Both the position numbers and the translations under genes were made by a program. Shown one piece after another: positions 53,754 through 63,565 of a DNA stretch of 64,000 nt (positions are counted from its first letter, which is position 1; the number at the start of each line of letters is the position of its first letter). The notes under the pieces were generated by a model. The model worked only from the letters and a program-made list of their open reading frames with translations, was not told the origin of the DNA and searched no databases. Source of the stretch: Angustibacter luteus (lineage in GTDB: Bacteria; Actinomycetota; Actinomycetes; Actinomycetales; Angustibacteraceae); the NCBI RefSeq assembly GCF_039541115.1, contig NZ_BAABFP010000004.1, forward strand, positions 360,005 to 424,004, read 5' to 3'.

Positions 53754-56153
53754 ATGCTCGAGATCCAACGCCGGCAGCTGCTGGTGGACGGCGAACCGCG
53801 CCTGCTCGTGGGGGGTGAGGTGCACTACTTCCGGGTCCCGCGCGACGAGTGGCCCGATCGGGTGCGCTCACTCAAGGCGGCCGGCTGCAACCTGCTGGCG
53901 TCGTACATCCCGTGGCTGCTGCACGAGCTGCCGGACGGCAGCTTCGACGTCACGGGTCGCACCCGGCCCGAGCGAGACGTCGCCGCGTTCATCGACCTGT
54001 GCCGCGACGAGGGTCTGTACTTCCTGGCCCGCCCCGGCCCGTTCGTGATGGCCGAGCTGAAGAACGAGGGGCTGCCGTACTCGGTGTACCGCGACCACCC
54101 CGAGATCGTGCCGAGCGGTTGGGACGACGTCCCCGCGCCGACCCGCACCGTGGACTACCTCGCGCCGTCGTTCCTGGCGGCCAACCGGCGCTGGTACGAG
54201 GCGATCATGCCGATCCTCGCGCCGCGGCTGCAGCCCAACGGCGGCAACGTGATCGGCGTCCAGCTCGACAACGAGGTGGGCATGCTCGCGTGGGTCACCA
54301 ACTCGCCCGACCTCACGGACCACCTGCTGTCCGACCTGCGCGACTGGGTGCGGACGACGCACGGCGACGAGACCGCGCGCCGCTATCCGTTCGACCTGGC
54401 GGACGACGCGACCTGGGCGCGCGCCGTCCGCTCACCCGACGAGCAGTGGGCCGCGGCGCTGCGGGTCGACCTCGGGCGCTTCATGCGCACCCGGTTCGCC
54501 CACTACGTGCAGGCTCTGCGGGCCGATGCCGAGGAGCTCGGCATCCGCGACGTCCCGTTCGTGGTCAACATCCACGGCACCGAGGGTGGTTCCGGAGCGC
54601 CGTTCCCGATCGGGATCAGCCAGCTCGTCGAGACCTATGCCGGCGTGCCCGGCATGCTGTCTGGCTCGGACCACTACATGGGCGACATGACGCTGGGCAC
54701 CACCACGGACCTGCACATGATCAACGCGTTCATGGCCGCCGTGCACGACGCCGACCAGCCGATCACCTCGGTCGAGTTCGAGGCCGGCTCCGGCGACTAC
54801 GGCGGCGGGCTGGACATGCAGTACGACCCGTCGACCGTCGAGCTGAAGACCCGGCTGTGCCTGGCCCAGGGCAACCGGCTGATCAACTACTACCTGTTCG
54901 CCGGCGGCATCAACCCGCCGCTGGACGAGCCCGTCGGCGACGGCAACGACCGGATCAGCTTTACAGGCGAGCGGCACGGCACCGCGGCCCCGGTCGGCCC
55001 CGAGGGCCAGCACGGCCTCACCTACGCGCCGACCGCACGGGTCACCCAGGCCGCGATGATCCACGAGCGCTGGCTCGCCTCGACCGACGAGGAGCACGAC
55101 GACCTCGCGCTCGGCTTCGTCCTCGACCACTACCTGACCGAGTACCACCACCCGGGCAGCCCCTTGATGACCGAGATCGTCGAGCACCTGCAGGCGCATC
55201 GCGGGGCCGGGGCCCGTCGCGCGCTGTGGCGGTCCCTGCTGCTGGCCGGCTACCGGTTCGGTGCGGTGGACCTGCAGTCCGCGGACGTCGAGCTACCGCA
55301 CGTCGTCGCGCTGGCCACCACCCGCTACCTGGACGCGGACGTGCAGCAGCGGCTGGTCGACCACGCCAGCGCCGGTGGAAGCCTGCTGCTGCTGGGTCCG
55401 GTACCCGAGCTCGACCTCGAGGGCCGCCCCTGCTCGCTGCTGGCCGACGCGCTGGGCGTCAAGCCCGGCGAGCTCGTGCACGGCGAACGCGACTACTGGC
55501 CGACCCTGGTGGCGCACGGCTGGGCCGCGCCCTGGCCGCAGACCACTGCGGGCTGGCTGCAGCCGTTGCAGGTCACCGACGGGGACGTCGTCCTGACCGA
55601 CGCGCACCTCGACCGCCCCTGCGGGGTCGACGTCCGGATCGGGTCCGGTCGCGCCATCGTGCTGGCCGCCGAGCTGCCCAGCGACCCCGCCCTGTTCGCC
55701 ACCGCCGCGCGCGAGCTGGGCGTCACCCCCGGTGTGGGCCTGACGGCCGACGTCCCGGGAGTGGTCGCGACGACGTCCGCGAACGCCGACGGCGAGCGGC
55801 TGCTGCACCTGCTGAACGTGTCCGGCTACCCGGCGCACGTGACGGTCTCGACCGACCCCGGAGCGGACGTCAGCCACGAGCTCGAGGTACCCGCGCGCAG
55901 CGGTCACTGGCTCGCCCTCGGACTCGAGGTCGGCGGTGCCCGGTTGGCCTGGGCGGACGCCGAGCTCACCGAGGTCGGTGCCGGCCGGCTGTCCCTGGGG
56001 CCGGGCCTGTCGACCCGCGGGGACGCCGTCCGCGCTGTGCTGCAGTCGGATCGGCCGGTCGCGGTCGAGGGCGACAGCCACCAGATCAGTACCGAGGGAC
56101 GCCAGGTCGTGGTGACCGGCGACGACTCCCCCCTGACCCTGACCTTCTCCTGA
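53754..56153 (+). CDS. GH35-family beta-galactosidase-like enzyme
   Basis: 799 residues from ATG 53754. The N-terminal VGGEVHYFRVPRDEWPDRV is characteristic of GH35. The proton donor is Glu174 in VQLDNEVG, and the nucleophile is probably Glu341 or Glu343 in ITSVEFEAGSGD. C-terminal beta domains follow from about 480. No signal peptide, so cytoplasmic. It acts on imported beta-galactosides (or related beta-glycosides), together with the GH39 gene 12 bp downstream. Exact sugar unknown. Confidence 0.82.
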   Translation: MLEIQRRQLLVDGEPRLLVGGEVHYFRVPRDEWPDRVRSLKAAGCNLLASYIPWLLHELPDGSFDVTGRTRPERDVAAFIDLCRDEGLYFLARPGPFVMAELKNEGLPYSVYRDHPEIVPSGWDDVPAPTRTVDYLAPSFLAANRRWYEAIMPILAPRLQPNGGNVIGVQLDNEVGMLAWVTNSPDLTDHLLSDLRDWVRTTHGDETARRYPFDLADDATWARAVRSPDEQWAAALRVDLGRFMRTRFAHYVQALRADAEELGIRDVPFVVNIHGTEGGSGAPFPIGISQLVETYAGVPGMLSGSDHYMGDMTLGTTTDLHMINAFMAAVHDADQPITSVEFEAGSGDYGGGLDMQYDPSTVELKTRLCLAQGNRLINYYLFAGGINPPLDEPVGDGNDRISFTGERHGTAAPVGPEGQHGLTYAPTARVTQAAMIHERWLASTDEEHDDLALGFVLDHYLTEYHHPGSPLMTEIVEHLQAHRGAGARRALWRSLLLAGYRFGAVDLQSADVELPHVVALATTRYLDADVQQRLVDHASAGGSLLLLGPVPELDLEGRPCSLLADALGVKPGELVHGERDYWPTLVAHGWAAPWPQTTAGWLQPLQVTDGDVVLTDAHLDRPCGVDVRIGSGRAIVLAAELPSDPALFATAARELGVTPGVGLTADVPGVVATTSANADGERLLHLLNVSGYPAHVTVSTDPGADVSHELEVPARSGHWLALGLEVGGARLAWADAELTEVGAGRLSLGPGLSTRGDAVRAVLQSDRPVAVEGDSHQISTEGRQVVVTGDDSPLTLTFS

Positions 56154-56165
56154 CGAGAGGACACC

Positions 56166-58013
56166 ATGAGCACCGACGCACGGTCCACCACAGCCGCCGA
56201 CGCCAAGCGTGACTGGGACGAGCGGATCTACCGACGCACCGAGACCGGCGGTGGCAGCGACATCCAGCTGCCCGCCCCGGACGACGTCACCGCCGAACCC
56301 GGCTGCGGGCACATCGCCCTGCGCTGGCGACCGGTCGCGGGCGCCGCCGGCTACATCGTGTCGCGGGCCGAGTCACCGGACGGTGAGTTCGTCGTCCTCG
56401 ACCACGGCAACAGCGACGTCCCGGCCTCGCCCGACCCCTGGTACTCCGACGCCGTCACCGAACCCGGTGTGGCGTACTCCTACCGCGTCCAGGCATCGCC
56501 GTCCCCGGACCTGCAGCCCGGGCCGCCCTCGGCGGTGGTGAGTGCGGCGGCCACCGACGAGGTGGTCGAGCCGATCACGGTGGAGGTGGACGCGGCCACC
56601 ACGACCGGTGCGCTGCAGCGGGTCTGGGAGATGGTCGGCTCCGAGCGGCTGTCCCAGCTGTGGCTCAAGAGCGACGACAACGGCAACCCCGTGGCCGAGG
56701 AGTTCGACACCGCGTTGCGCCGCGCGCACGACGAGCTCGGCGTGCGCCGGGTCCGCGCGCACGCGATCTTCCACGACGACGTCCAGGTGCTCACCTGGCC
56801 CGAGGGCGGCAAGCCGGCGTTCGACTTCGCAGGTGTGGACCGGATCGTGGACCAGGTCATCTCGACGGGGCTGCGACCGGTGCTGGAGCTGGGCTTCATG
56901 CCCCGCGACCTGGCGAGCGACGCCAGCAAGACGTGCTTCCAGTACGAGGGGATCGTCTCGCCGCCGAAGGACTGGCAGGTGTGGGCGGACCTCAACGGCG
57001 CCCTGGCGGCGCACCTGGTCGAGCGCTACGGCATCGAGGACGTGGCGACCTGGGGCTTCGAGGTCTGGAACGAGCCGAACCTCGAGGTCTTCTGGACCGG
57101 CACGAAGGCCGAGTACCTGCGGCTCTACGAGCTGGCCGCCCACGCCATCAAGGCCGTCGACGCGCGGCTGCTGGTCGGCGGCCCCGCCACTGCGGCGTCT
57201 GAGTGGGTCGAGGACATCTGCGCCTACTGCGCGGAGCACGACGTCCCGCTGGACTTCGTCTCGACGCACACCTACGGCAACGCGCCGGTCGACGTCCACC
57301 CGTCGTTGCGCCGGCACGGCTTCGAGGACGCCGAGGTCTGGTGGACCGAGTGGGGTGTCGGGCACACGCACTTCCACCCGGTGCACGACACCGCGTTCGC
57401 TGCACCGTTCGTGCTGCATGGGTTCAAGTCCGCGCAGGGCCGGGTGGACGCGCTGGCCTACTGGGTGGTCAGCGACCACTTCGAGGAGCTCGGCCGTCCG
57501 CCGAAGCTGCTGCACGGCGGTTTCGGCCTGCTCACGGTCGGCAACCTGCGCAAGCCGCGCTGGTGGGCCGTCTCGCTGGCCGCGGAGCAGGGCGACGCGG
57601 TGCTCGCGTCGACGGTGACGGGGGACGGCGCGCAGACGCTCGTCGAGTCTTGGGCCACCAAGCACGACGACGGCACGGTCGACGTCCTGCTGTGGAACGT
57701 CTGCCCGGACGCGTCGCAGTTCGCCGGACGCCCCGACCTGGACCGTTGGGTCACCGTCACGGTGTCGGGCCTCGGCGCGGGCGTGTACGACGGGCGGCTG
57801 GCGCGGGTGGACAACGCGCGGTCCAGCATCGACGTGCACGTCGACCCGGACACGGTCTGGCCCGATGAGGACGAGTGGCAGCGGCTGCACGAGGTCGACC
57901 AGCTGCACGAGGAGGGACTCGACGTCCACCTCGACGAGAACGGGCAGGTCACGGCGATCGTCGACCTGCCGATGCCCGGCATCGCCAGGTTGCGCCTGAC
58001 GCCGCGTGGCTGA
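56166..58013 (+). CDS. GH39-family beta-xylosidase-like enzyme with Fn3 domain
   Basis: 615 residues from ATG 56166 with gagagga upstream. An N-terminal fibronectin III-like domain (about 35-130) precedes the GH39 barrel. Acid/base Glu303 is in FEVWNEPNLEVFW and the nucleophile Glu395 in VWWTEWGVGH. C-terminal beta domain ends in GIARLRL. Cytoplasmic. GH39 enzymes cleave beta-xylosides or related beta-glycosides; with the GH35 enzyme this suggests mixed plant-wall oligomers. Confidence 0.82.
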   Translation: MSTDARSTTAADAKRDWDERIYRRTETGGGSDIQLPAPDDVTAEPGCGHIALRWRPVAGAAGYIVSRAESPDGEFVVLDHGNSDVPASPDPWYSDAVTEPGVAYSYRVQASPSPDLQPGPPSAVVSAAATDEVVEPITVEVDAATTTGALQRVWEMVGSERLSQLWLKSDDNGNPVAEEFDTALRRAHDELGVRRVRAHAIFHDDVQVLTWPEGGKPAFDFAGVDRIVDQVISTGLRPVLELGFMPRDLASDASKTCFQYEGIVSPPKDWQVWADLNGALAAHLVERYGIEDVATWGFEVWNEPNLEVFWTGTKAEYLRLYELAAHAIKAVDARLLVGGPATAASEWVEDICAYCAEHDVPLDFVSTHTYGNAPVDVHPSLRRHGFEDAEVWWTEWGVGHTHFHPVHDTAFAAPFVLHGFKSAQGRVDALAYWVVSDHFEELGRPPKLLHGGFGLLTVGNLRKPRWWAVSLAAEQGDAVLASTVTGDGAQTLVESWATKHDDGTVDVLLWNVCPDASQFAGRPDLDRWVTVTVSGLGAGVYDGRLARVDNARSSIDVHVDPDTVWPDEDEWQRLHEVDQLHEEGLDVHLDENGQVTAIVDLPMPGIARLRLTPRG

Positions 58014-58027
58014 TCCCCGGGACAGCG

Positions 58028-58063
58028 AAGGGCCCTGCGACCACCGGTGGTCGCAGGGCCCTT
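58028..58063. terminator. Perfect 36-bp palindrome between convergent genes
   Basis: Arms of 18 bp (aagggccctgcgaccacc on the left) are exact complements with no spacer, followed by cttt-cgtct on the plus strand and preceded by a short A-rich stretch, so either strand gives a GC-rich hairpin. It lies between the ends of the GH39 gene and pckG: a two-way terminator. Confidence 0.85.
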
Positions 58064-58088
58064 TCGTCTGGGAGGGCTACCGAGCTCG

Positions 58089-59936
<1,848 letters not shown>

Positions 59937-60128
59937 GGGGGTGGCATCCCTTCGCGCGGTCACCGTTGACCTGTTCGGCTCGGCCGTCGGAATCTCCGGC
60001 GGCCCCCGGACTGCTGGTCCGGTGAACCCGCCTCGGCTCGAACACGTCCGGTTCGCGCCGATGGGCGGGTTCTTCGTCACGGTAGCCCCTCGTCTCAGGT
60101 GTTGGTACGCCGAAGTGGGCAACGAGTT

Positions 60129-60144
60129 CGTGAAATCCCTCACA
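60129..60144. promoter_or_regulatory. CRP/GlxR-like site upstream of pckG
   Basis: cgtgaaatccctcaca. Read from the minus strand it is tgtga-N6-tcacg, one base off the CRP/GlxR consensus TGTGA-N6-TCACA. About 195 bp upstream of the pckG start. Control by a cAMP-binding regulator is inferred from sequence only. Confidence 0.5.
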
Positions 60145-60162
60145 AGGACGAGGATTGTTGCG

Positions 60163-60194
60163 GGCTTCTTGCGAGGGGGTGCTGGCTTCTTGCG
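60163..60194. repeat. 11-bp direct repeat upstream of pckG
   Basis: ggcttcttgcg at 60163-60173 and again at 60184-60194, 21 bp apart (two helical turns), which is a common spacing for tandem regulator sites. No regulator can be named. Confidence 0.55.
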
Positions 60195-60470
60195 GACGTC
60201 GTCGGATCCGTTGTGTCGGTGCGGGTTCCGGGCTTGCGGCCGCGTCGGGTATTTGTTGTGGGCGGCAACTTTGATTCGTGCTCAAGATCGGCTTGGCGGG
60301 CGCGATTGTCGCCTCAACGCGTCTCCTGCCCGATCGTGGCACCCCCGCATCGTCGGCGATGCGACGTTGCCACGTTGACGGCGCTCAGGACGGCGGACGC
60401 TGGGCTGCAGGCGACCGATTTCAGGTCAGCCGTGGTGCTCCGGTACTATCGTTCGCGGCCACCAGGCCGG

Positions 60471-60543
60471 GCGCCCGTAGCTCAACGGATAGAGCATCTG
60501 ACTACGGATCAGAAGGTTAGGGGTTCGAATCCCTTCGGGCGCG
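60471..60543 (+). tRNA. tRNA-Arg (anticodon ACG)
   Basis: 73 nt without an encoded CCA. Acceptor gcgcccg/cgggcgc pair; anticodon loop ctacgga on a tctga/tcaga stem; T arm aggggttcgaatcccttc. The -10 tactat lies 21 bp upstream. The integrase gene ends 26 bp beyond its 3' end, and a 12-bp piece of its anticodon arm is repeated there, so this tRNA is a probable integration site. Confidence 0.95.
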
Positions 60544-60579
60544 CACCGTCTTGAGACAGCGGTACTTACTACGGATCAG
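60501..60579. repeat. 12-bp direct repeat linking tRNA-Arg and the integrase end
   Basis: actacggatcag occurs at 60501-60512 (anticodon arm of tRNA-Arg) and at 60568-60579 (over the integrase stop codon). Such identity blocks mark att cores of tyrosine recombinases; some use the anticodon loop. The close spacing of 67 bp is odd for attL/attR, so one copy may be a remnant. Confidence 0.5.
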
Positions 60580-61846
60580 GCCCCTGACCTGCGGAAACGC
60601 GGTCGGGGGCCTTGTTCGTGCCGCCGTTGTGAGCCTCGGCCGCCCCAGCGGTCCGGCCGCTCGGCGCTAACTTCTCGCTAACTTCCGCCCCTCGGGAACG
60701 GCCCCGAGGCAGTACGGCGGCGATCTGGTCCGCCGCCTCCTGGCCGACCACGGGGCTCACGTGCGTGTACAGGTCGGCCGTGATGGCCGTTTGAGAGTGG
60801 CCCAGGCGATCAGACACGACCTTCAGCGGGACGCCTGCCTGCAGGGCCAGGCTCGCGTTGGTGTGGCGCAGGTCGTGGAGTCGAATCGTGGGCAGACCAG
60901 CTCGCTTGGCTAGGACCTTGAAGTGCTTGGTCACGAACTCTGGGCGCAGCGGACGACCATCCGGCTGCGTGAAGACCAGTCCGTGCTCCTTCCAGACTGG
61001 CCCAGCGGCCTCACGCTCGAGCTGGTTGGCGATCCGGTGTTCGCGCAGTCGTCGAGCGGTCTCGATATCAAGGGCCACGCCGCGGACGCCGCGCTTGGTC
61101 TTGGGCGTCCCGATGGTGAGATGGCCGCCCACGTCGACGATCTGCTGCACGACCATCACGGACATGCAGTTGACGCCCACGGCATCCCATCGCAGCCCCA
61201 CCGCCTCGCCGCGCCGCAGGCCGGTCACGATGAGCAGCTCGTAGAGGCAGGACAACCTGTCCCCTTCGATGCTGACAAGGAACGTGCCGCACTGCTCGGC
61301 GGTCCAAGGCTTGGGCCGCTTGGGGTTCTCCGACGCGAGCTCGATGTGGTCGGCAGGGCTGTAGGGGATCAGGCGTCGTTTGACCGCGGCATCTTGGGGA
61401 GCGGCTCGGTGATGTGGTCGACGGGTCCCCAGGGTCCTTGAGGACTGGAAGGCTTTCCGGGATGCTGACGGCCTGGTCGAGCAGGGCGGGCGCGCTCGCC
61501 GAGTTGGCGAACCGGGATGTTTCACCTGCAGAGCGCCTGGGACGAGTACACCGCCAGCGACCGCCTCGCGCGAAGTGCTCCGCCGGAGCCGGATCGATCC
61601 TCGTTGGGGGCCATGACCGGCGCAACTGAGGGTGTGGGTGAAGCAGGCGGCGCCGAGTCTGCGCCCGCCGGCGACGTCTACCTGGTCTGGGTCAACCGGG
61701 GACCTGCAGGGCGTCTTTGCCCGGGAGGTGGACGCCAACGAGGCAGCGAACAGAGCCAGAGCCGAGTGGACCTCAGGGCTGGGATCGGACGCCACTAGTA
61801 CCGTCGCGGTGGAGCACGTAGCGGTCTGGTGACGCTGCGGATCCAC
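60569..61846 (-). pseudogene. Tyrosine recombinase/integrase, N-terminal part degraded
   Basis: The frame is open for 425 codons, but only the last 273 (from about 61390, beginning AAVKRRLIPYSPADHIELAS) look like an actinomycete phage-type integrase. The catalytic residues are there: Arg in TGLRRGEAVGLRW, HDLRHT, LGHSQT and the Tyr in ADLYTHV. The first 150 codons show no core-binding domain and read like random high-GC sequence, so the gene was probably truncated or rearranged at its 5' end and is likely inactive. It is immediately downstream of tRNA-Arg, the standard site for such elements. Confidence 0.75.
61613..61832 (+). pseudogene. Frameshifted small ORF
   Basis: Two frames share one apparent protein. 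The first, from ATG 61613, reads on to DVYLVWVN; after a +1 slip at the run cggggacc (about 61697-61704) the next frame gives DLQGVFAREVDANEAANRAR and continues to a TGA at 61830-61832. The joined product of about 70 residues would look like a small soluble accessory protein. It overlaps the degraded 5' part of the integrase frame on the other strand. Seen: coherent residues in both halves. Inferred: one indel. Confidence 0.4.
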
Positions 61847-62029
61847 GCTGGGTAGTCACAGGGTTCGACTGCAGAGGCGCTCTCGAGGCAGCGACGGCGG
61901 ACCCCGCCGCGCCCAGTTGGAGCGACGGCCCCGGCGAACAATCTGGCCGGACGATGCGAAGCGCACGGTGAGTGGGCCATGTAGCCCTCAGGTGTCGCCC
62001 TACAGCTAACGCCTCTTCATATTGCACCC

Positions 62030-62058
62030 TTGGCAATCTGATATATCACCAGTAATGT
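62030..62058 (+). promoter_or_regulatory. Promoter-like element in an AT-rich patch
   Basis: ttggca (62030-62035), 17-bp spacer with a gatatatc dyad, taatgt (62053-62058). It is one of the few AT-rich stretches of the window and lies 40 bp upstream of a small ORF. Confidence 0.45.
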
Positions 62059-62097
62059 TTGCGACATCAGGGCAGCCAACATTGTGAGGGCAGCGCA

Positions 62098-62316
62098 GTG
62101 ACGCAGAACGTCGCCCGGGTGCACCACCGGCCCTTGCTGTTCGCTTGCCACTTCGCCCTGTGGTGGCTGCTCGTCGGCTGTGAGGCGTACGGCCGGTGCT
62201 CCCGCCTGGCCTTCGCGCCAACCTCAGGGCCAGCGCTGGCAGCACCAAGACCTGTTTGGTGGCGCGAGGAAACCCGTGGCCTCAACGACCTGGAACGCTA
62301 CCTAAATCAGGTGTGA
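62098..62316 (+). CDS. Putative small protein, unknown
   Basis: 72 residues from GTG 62098, with gtgaggg at a proper distance and the promoter-like element above. A hydrophobic stretch (PLLFACHFALWWLLVGC) suggests one membrane helix; the C terminus LNDLERYLNQV is polar. No family recognised. Codon bias is weaker than in the core genes, so this may be a decayed or foreign ORF. An antisense frame of similar size exists. Confidence 0.3.
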   Translation: MTQNVARVHHRPLLFACHFALWWLLVGCEAYGRCSRLAFAPTSGPALAAPRPVWWREETRGLNDLERYLNQV

Positions 62317-62408
62317 GCCTCGCCCAAAGTGCTGGCTCGAGGGTAGCCCTGCGATCTCCGTGCCGTCGCCTCCAGTGCGGCCGCGGCGTCCCGACTACGT
62401 ATCTGCGC

Positions 62409-63548
62409 TCAGGCAAAGGCCCTGGCGACGGCTGCCTCGATGTCGCGCTGCACTCCGATATCGGGTGCGAAGTAGAACAGTGACCAGCCGGCCGCCGGAC
62501 AGACCCAGAATCTGCGAGTTCCGACACCGTCCCAGCCGAACGAGCCAGCGGGGAGTGCCTCGTGTGCCGCAGTTGGATCATCGAGCACCGCAACCCCTAG
62601 ACCGAACCCGACTCCGCCCGCAGGTTCGCGGCCGTTCAGCCCCGTACACAGCTCGCCCACCTGATTGGTCGTCATTCGGGCAACGGTTTCCTGCTGCAGC
62701 AGTCGCCTGCTCCCGTGCACACCGCCATTGCGCAGCATCTCGGCAAAGATCAGGTAGTCGTGGGCTGTGCTCCACAACCCCGCTGATGTGCTGCGGAACG
62801 TGCGCCCGGCGATGACCTCGTTGTCCAACAGTGCGGCAGCCAGCGGCTGGGCGGCGGCGTGGCTGGCGCACCCGAACCCGGTCTGCCGCAGCCCCATCGG
62901 TTCGAAGAGACGCTCCGCCAGGAACTCGTCGAGTTCCTGGCCGGAGGCGATCTCGACCACTCGCGACAGCACGTCGAACGATGCGCCGTTGCTGTATGCC
63001 CAGCCCTGGCCGGGTTGAAAGTCACGGACCAAGCGCGCCAGCTTGGGTGCATACCCGCGGAGTGTCTCCCCTTGAGCGGGCATGACGTACTCCGGATTCC
63101 ACATGAAGATGCTCTGCAGCCCACCGGTATACGTGAGCAGGTCCAAGAGTGTGAGCTCCCTAAGTGCGGGAACGATGTCGAAAACGGGAGCGGGGTCCGG
63201 CGGAGGTCCAAACGGCGGCCCGAACGGTGATGGCGAACCTGGTGTTAGGACTCTCACTCGCCCGGGCTCAGCGAACTCTGGCAGGTAGGCGCTCACGGCG
63301 TCCTCGAGCCGAACCCGGCCCTCGTCCACCAGGCTCAACAGGGCTACGGCCCCGAATGGCTTTGAGAGCGAAGCTAGCCACAGCAGCGTGTCGGGACGCA
63401 GGCCAGATGCTGAGTGATGGTCAACGCTGCCATGAGCGGAGTGGTGCACCAACTCGCCGTCGGCACGCACGGTGACGATCGCACCAGGGATACGACCCGA
63501 CGCGGTCGCCTCCTCGACGACGGCGGTGATCATGGCATTCTCGGGCAC
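62409..63548 (-). CDS. Class C beta-lactamase-fold serine hydrolase
   Basis: 379 residues from GTG 63548. SxxK is Ser60-Lys63 in WLASLSKPFG, and the YxN motif appears as WAYSNGASF; FGWDGVGTRRF near the end is in the KTG-equivalent region. A Pro/Gly-rich insert (about 102-120) is unusual. No signal peptide, so probably a cytoplasmic esterase or peptidase (EstB/LipE-like) rather than a beta-lactamase. It follows the WS/DGAT gene by 17 bp, so the pair may share a transcript and lipid substrates. Confidence 0.82.
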   Translation of the reverse strand: MPENAMITAVVEEATASGRIPGAIVTVRADGELVHHSAHGSVDHHSASGLRPDTLLWLASLSKPFGAVALLSLVDEGRVRLEDAVSAYLPEFAEPGRVRVLTPGSPSPFGPPFGPPPDPAPVFDIVPALRELTLLDLLTYTGGLQSIFMWNPEYVMPAQGETLRGYAPKLARLVRDFQPGQGWAYSNGASFDVLSRVVEIASGQELDEFLAERLFEPMGLRQTGFGCASHAAAQPLAAALLDNEVIAGRTFRSTSAGLWSTAHDYLIFAEMLRNGGVHGSRRLLQQETVARMTTNQVGELCTGLNGREPAGGVGFGLGVAVLDDPTAAHEALPAGSFGWDGVGTRRFWVCPAAGWSLFYFAPDIGVQRDIEAAVARAFA

Positions 63549-63565
63549 GGAAATCCCTGCCCTGA

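Larger units (their letters stand above)
59937..60470. other. Non-coding region between pckG and tRNA-Arg
   Basis: 534 bases without a credible gene. It holds the pckG leader (a small ccggac/gtccgg hairpin at 60006-60022), a CRP-like dyad at 60129-60144, an 11-bp direct repeat at 60163-60194, and a tactat -10 element (60444-60449) for tRNA-Arg. A plus-strand frame from 60099 to 60554 runs into the tRNA and is spurious. Confidence 0.7.

Noticed and set aside
60099-60554. A 151-codon plus-strand frame ending APVAQRIEHL...RGSNPFGRA
   Set aside because: Its C-terminal part is translation of tRNA-Arg, a well-known false ORF; the rest is the pckG control region.
62067-62285. Minus-strand 72-codon frame opposite the small ORF
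   Set aside because: No ribosome-binding site or motif; the plus-strand frame has the better promoter context.
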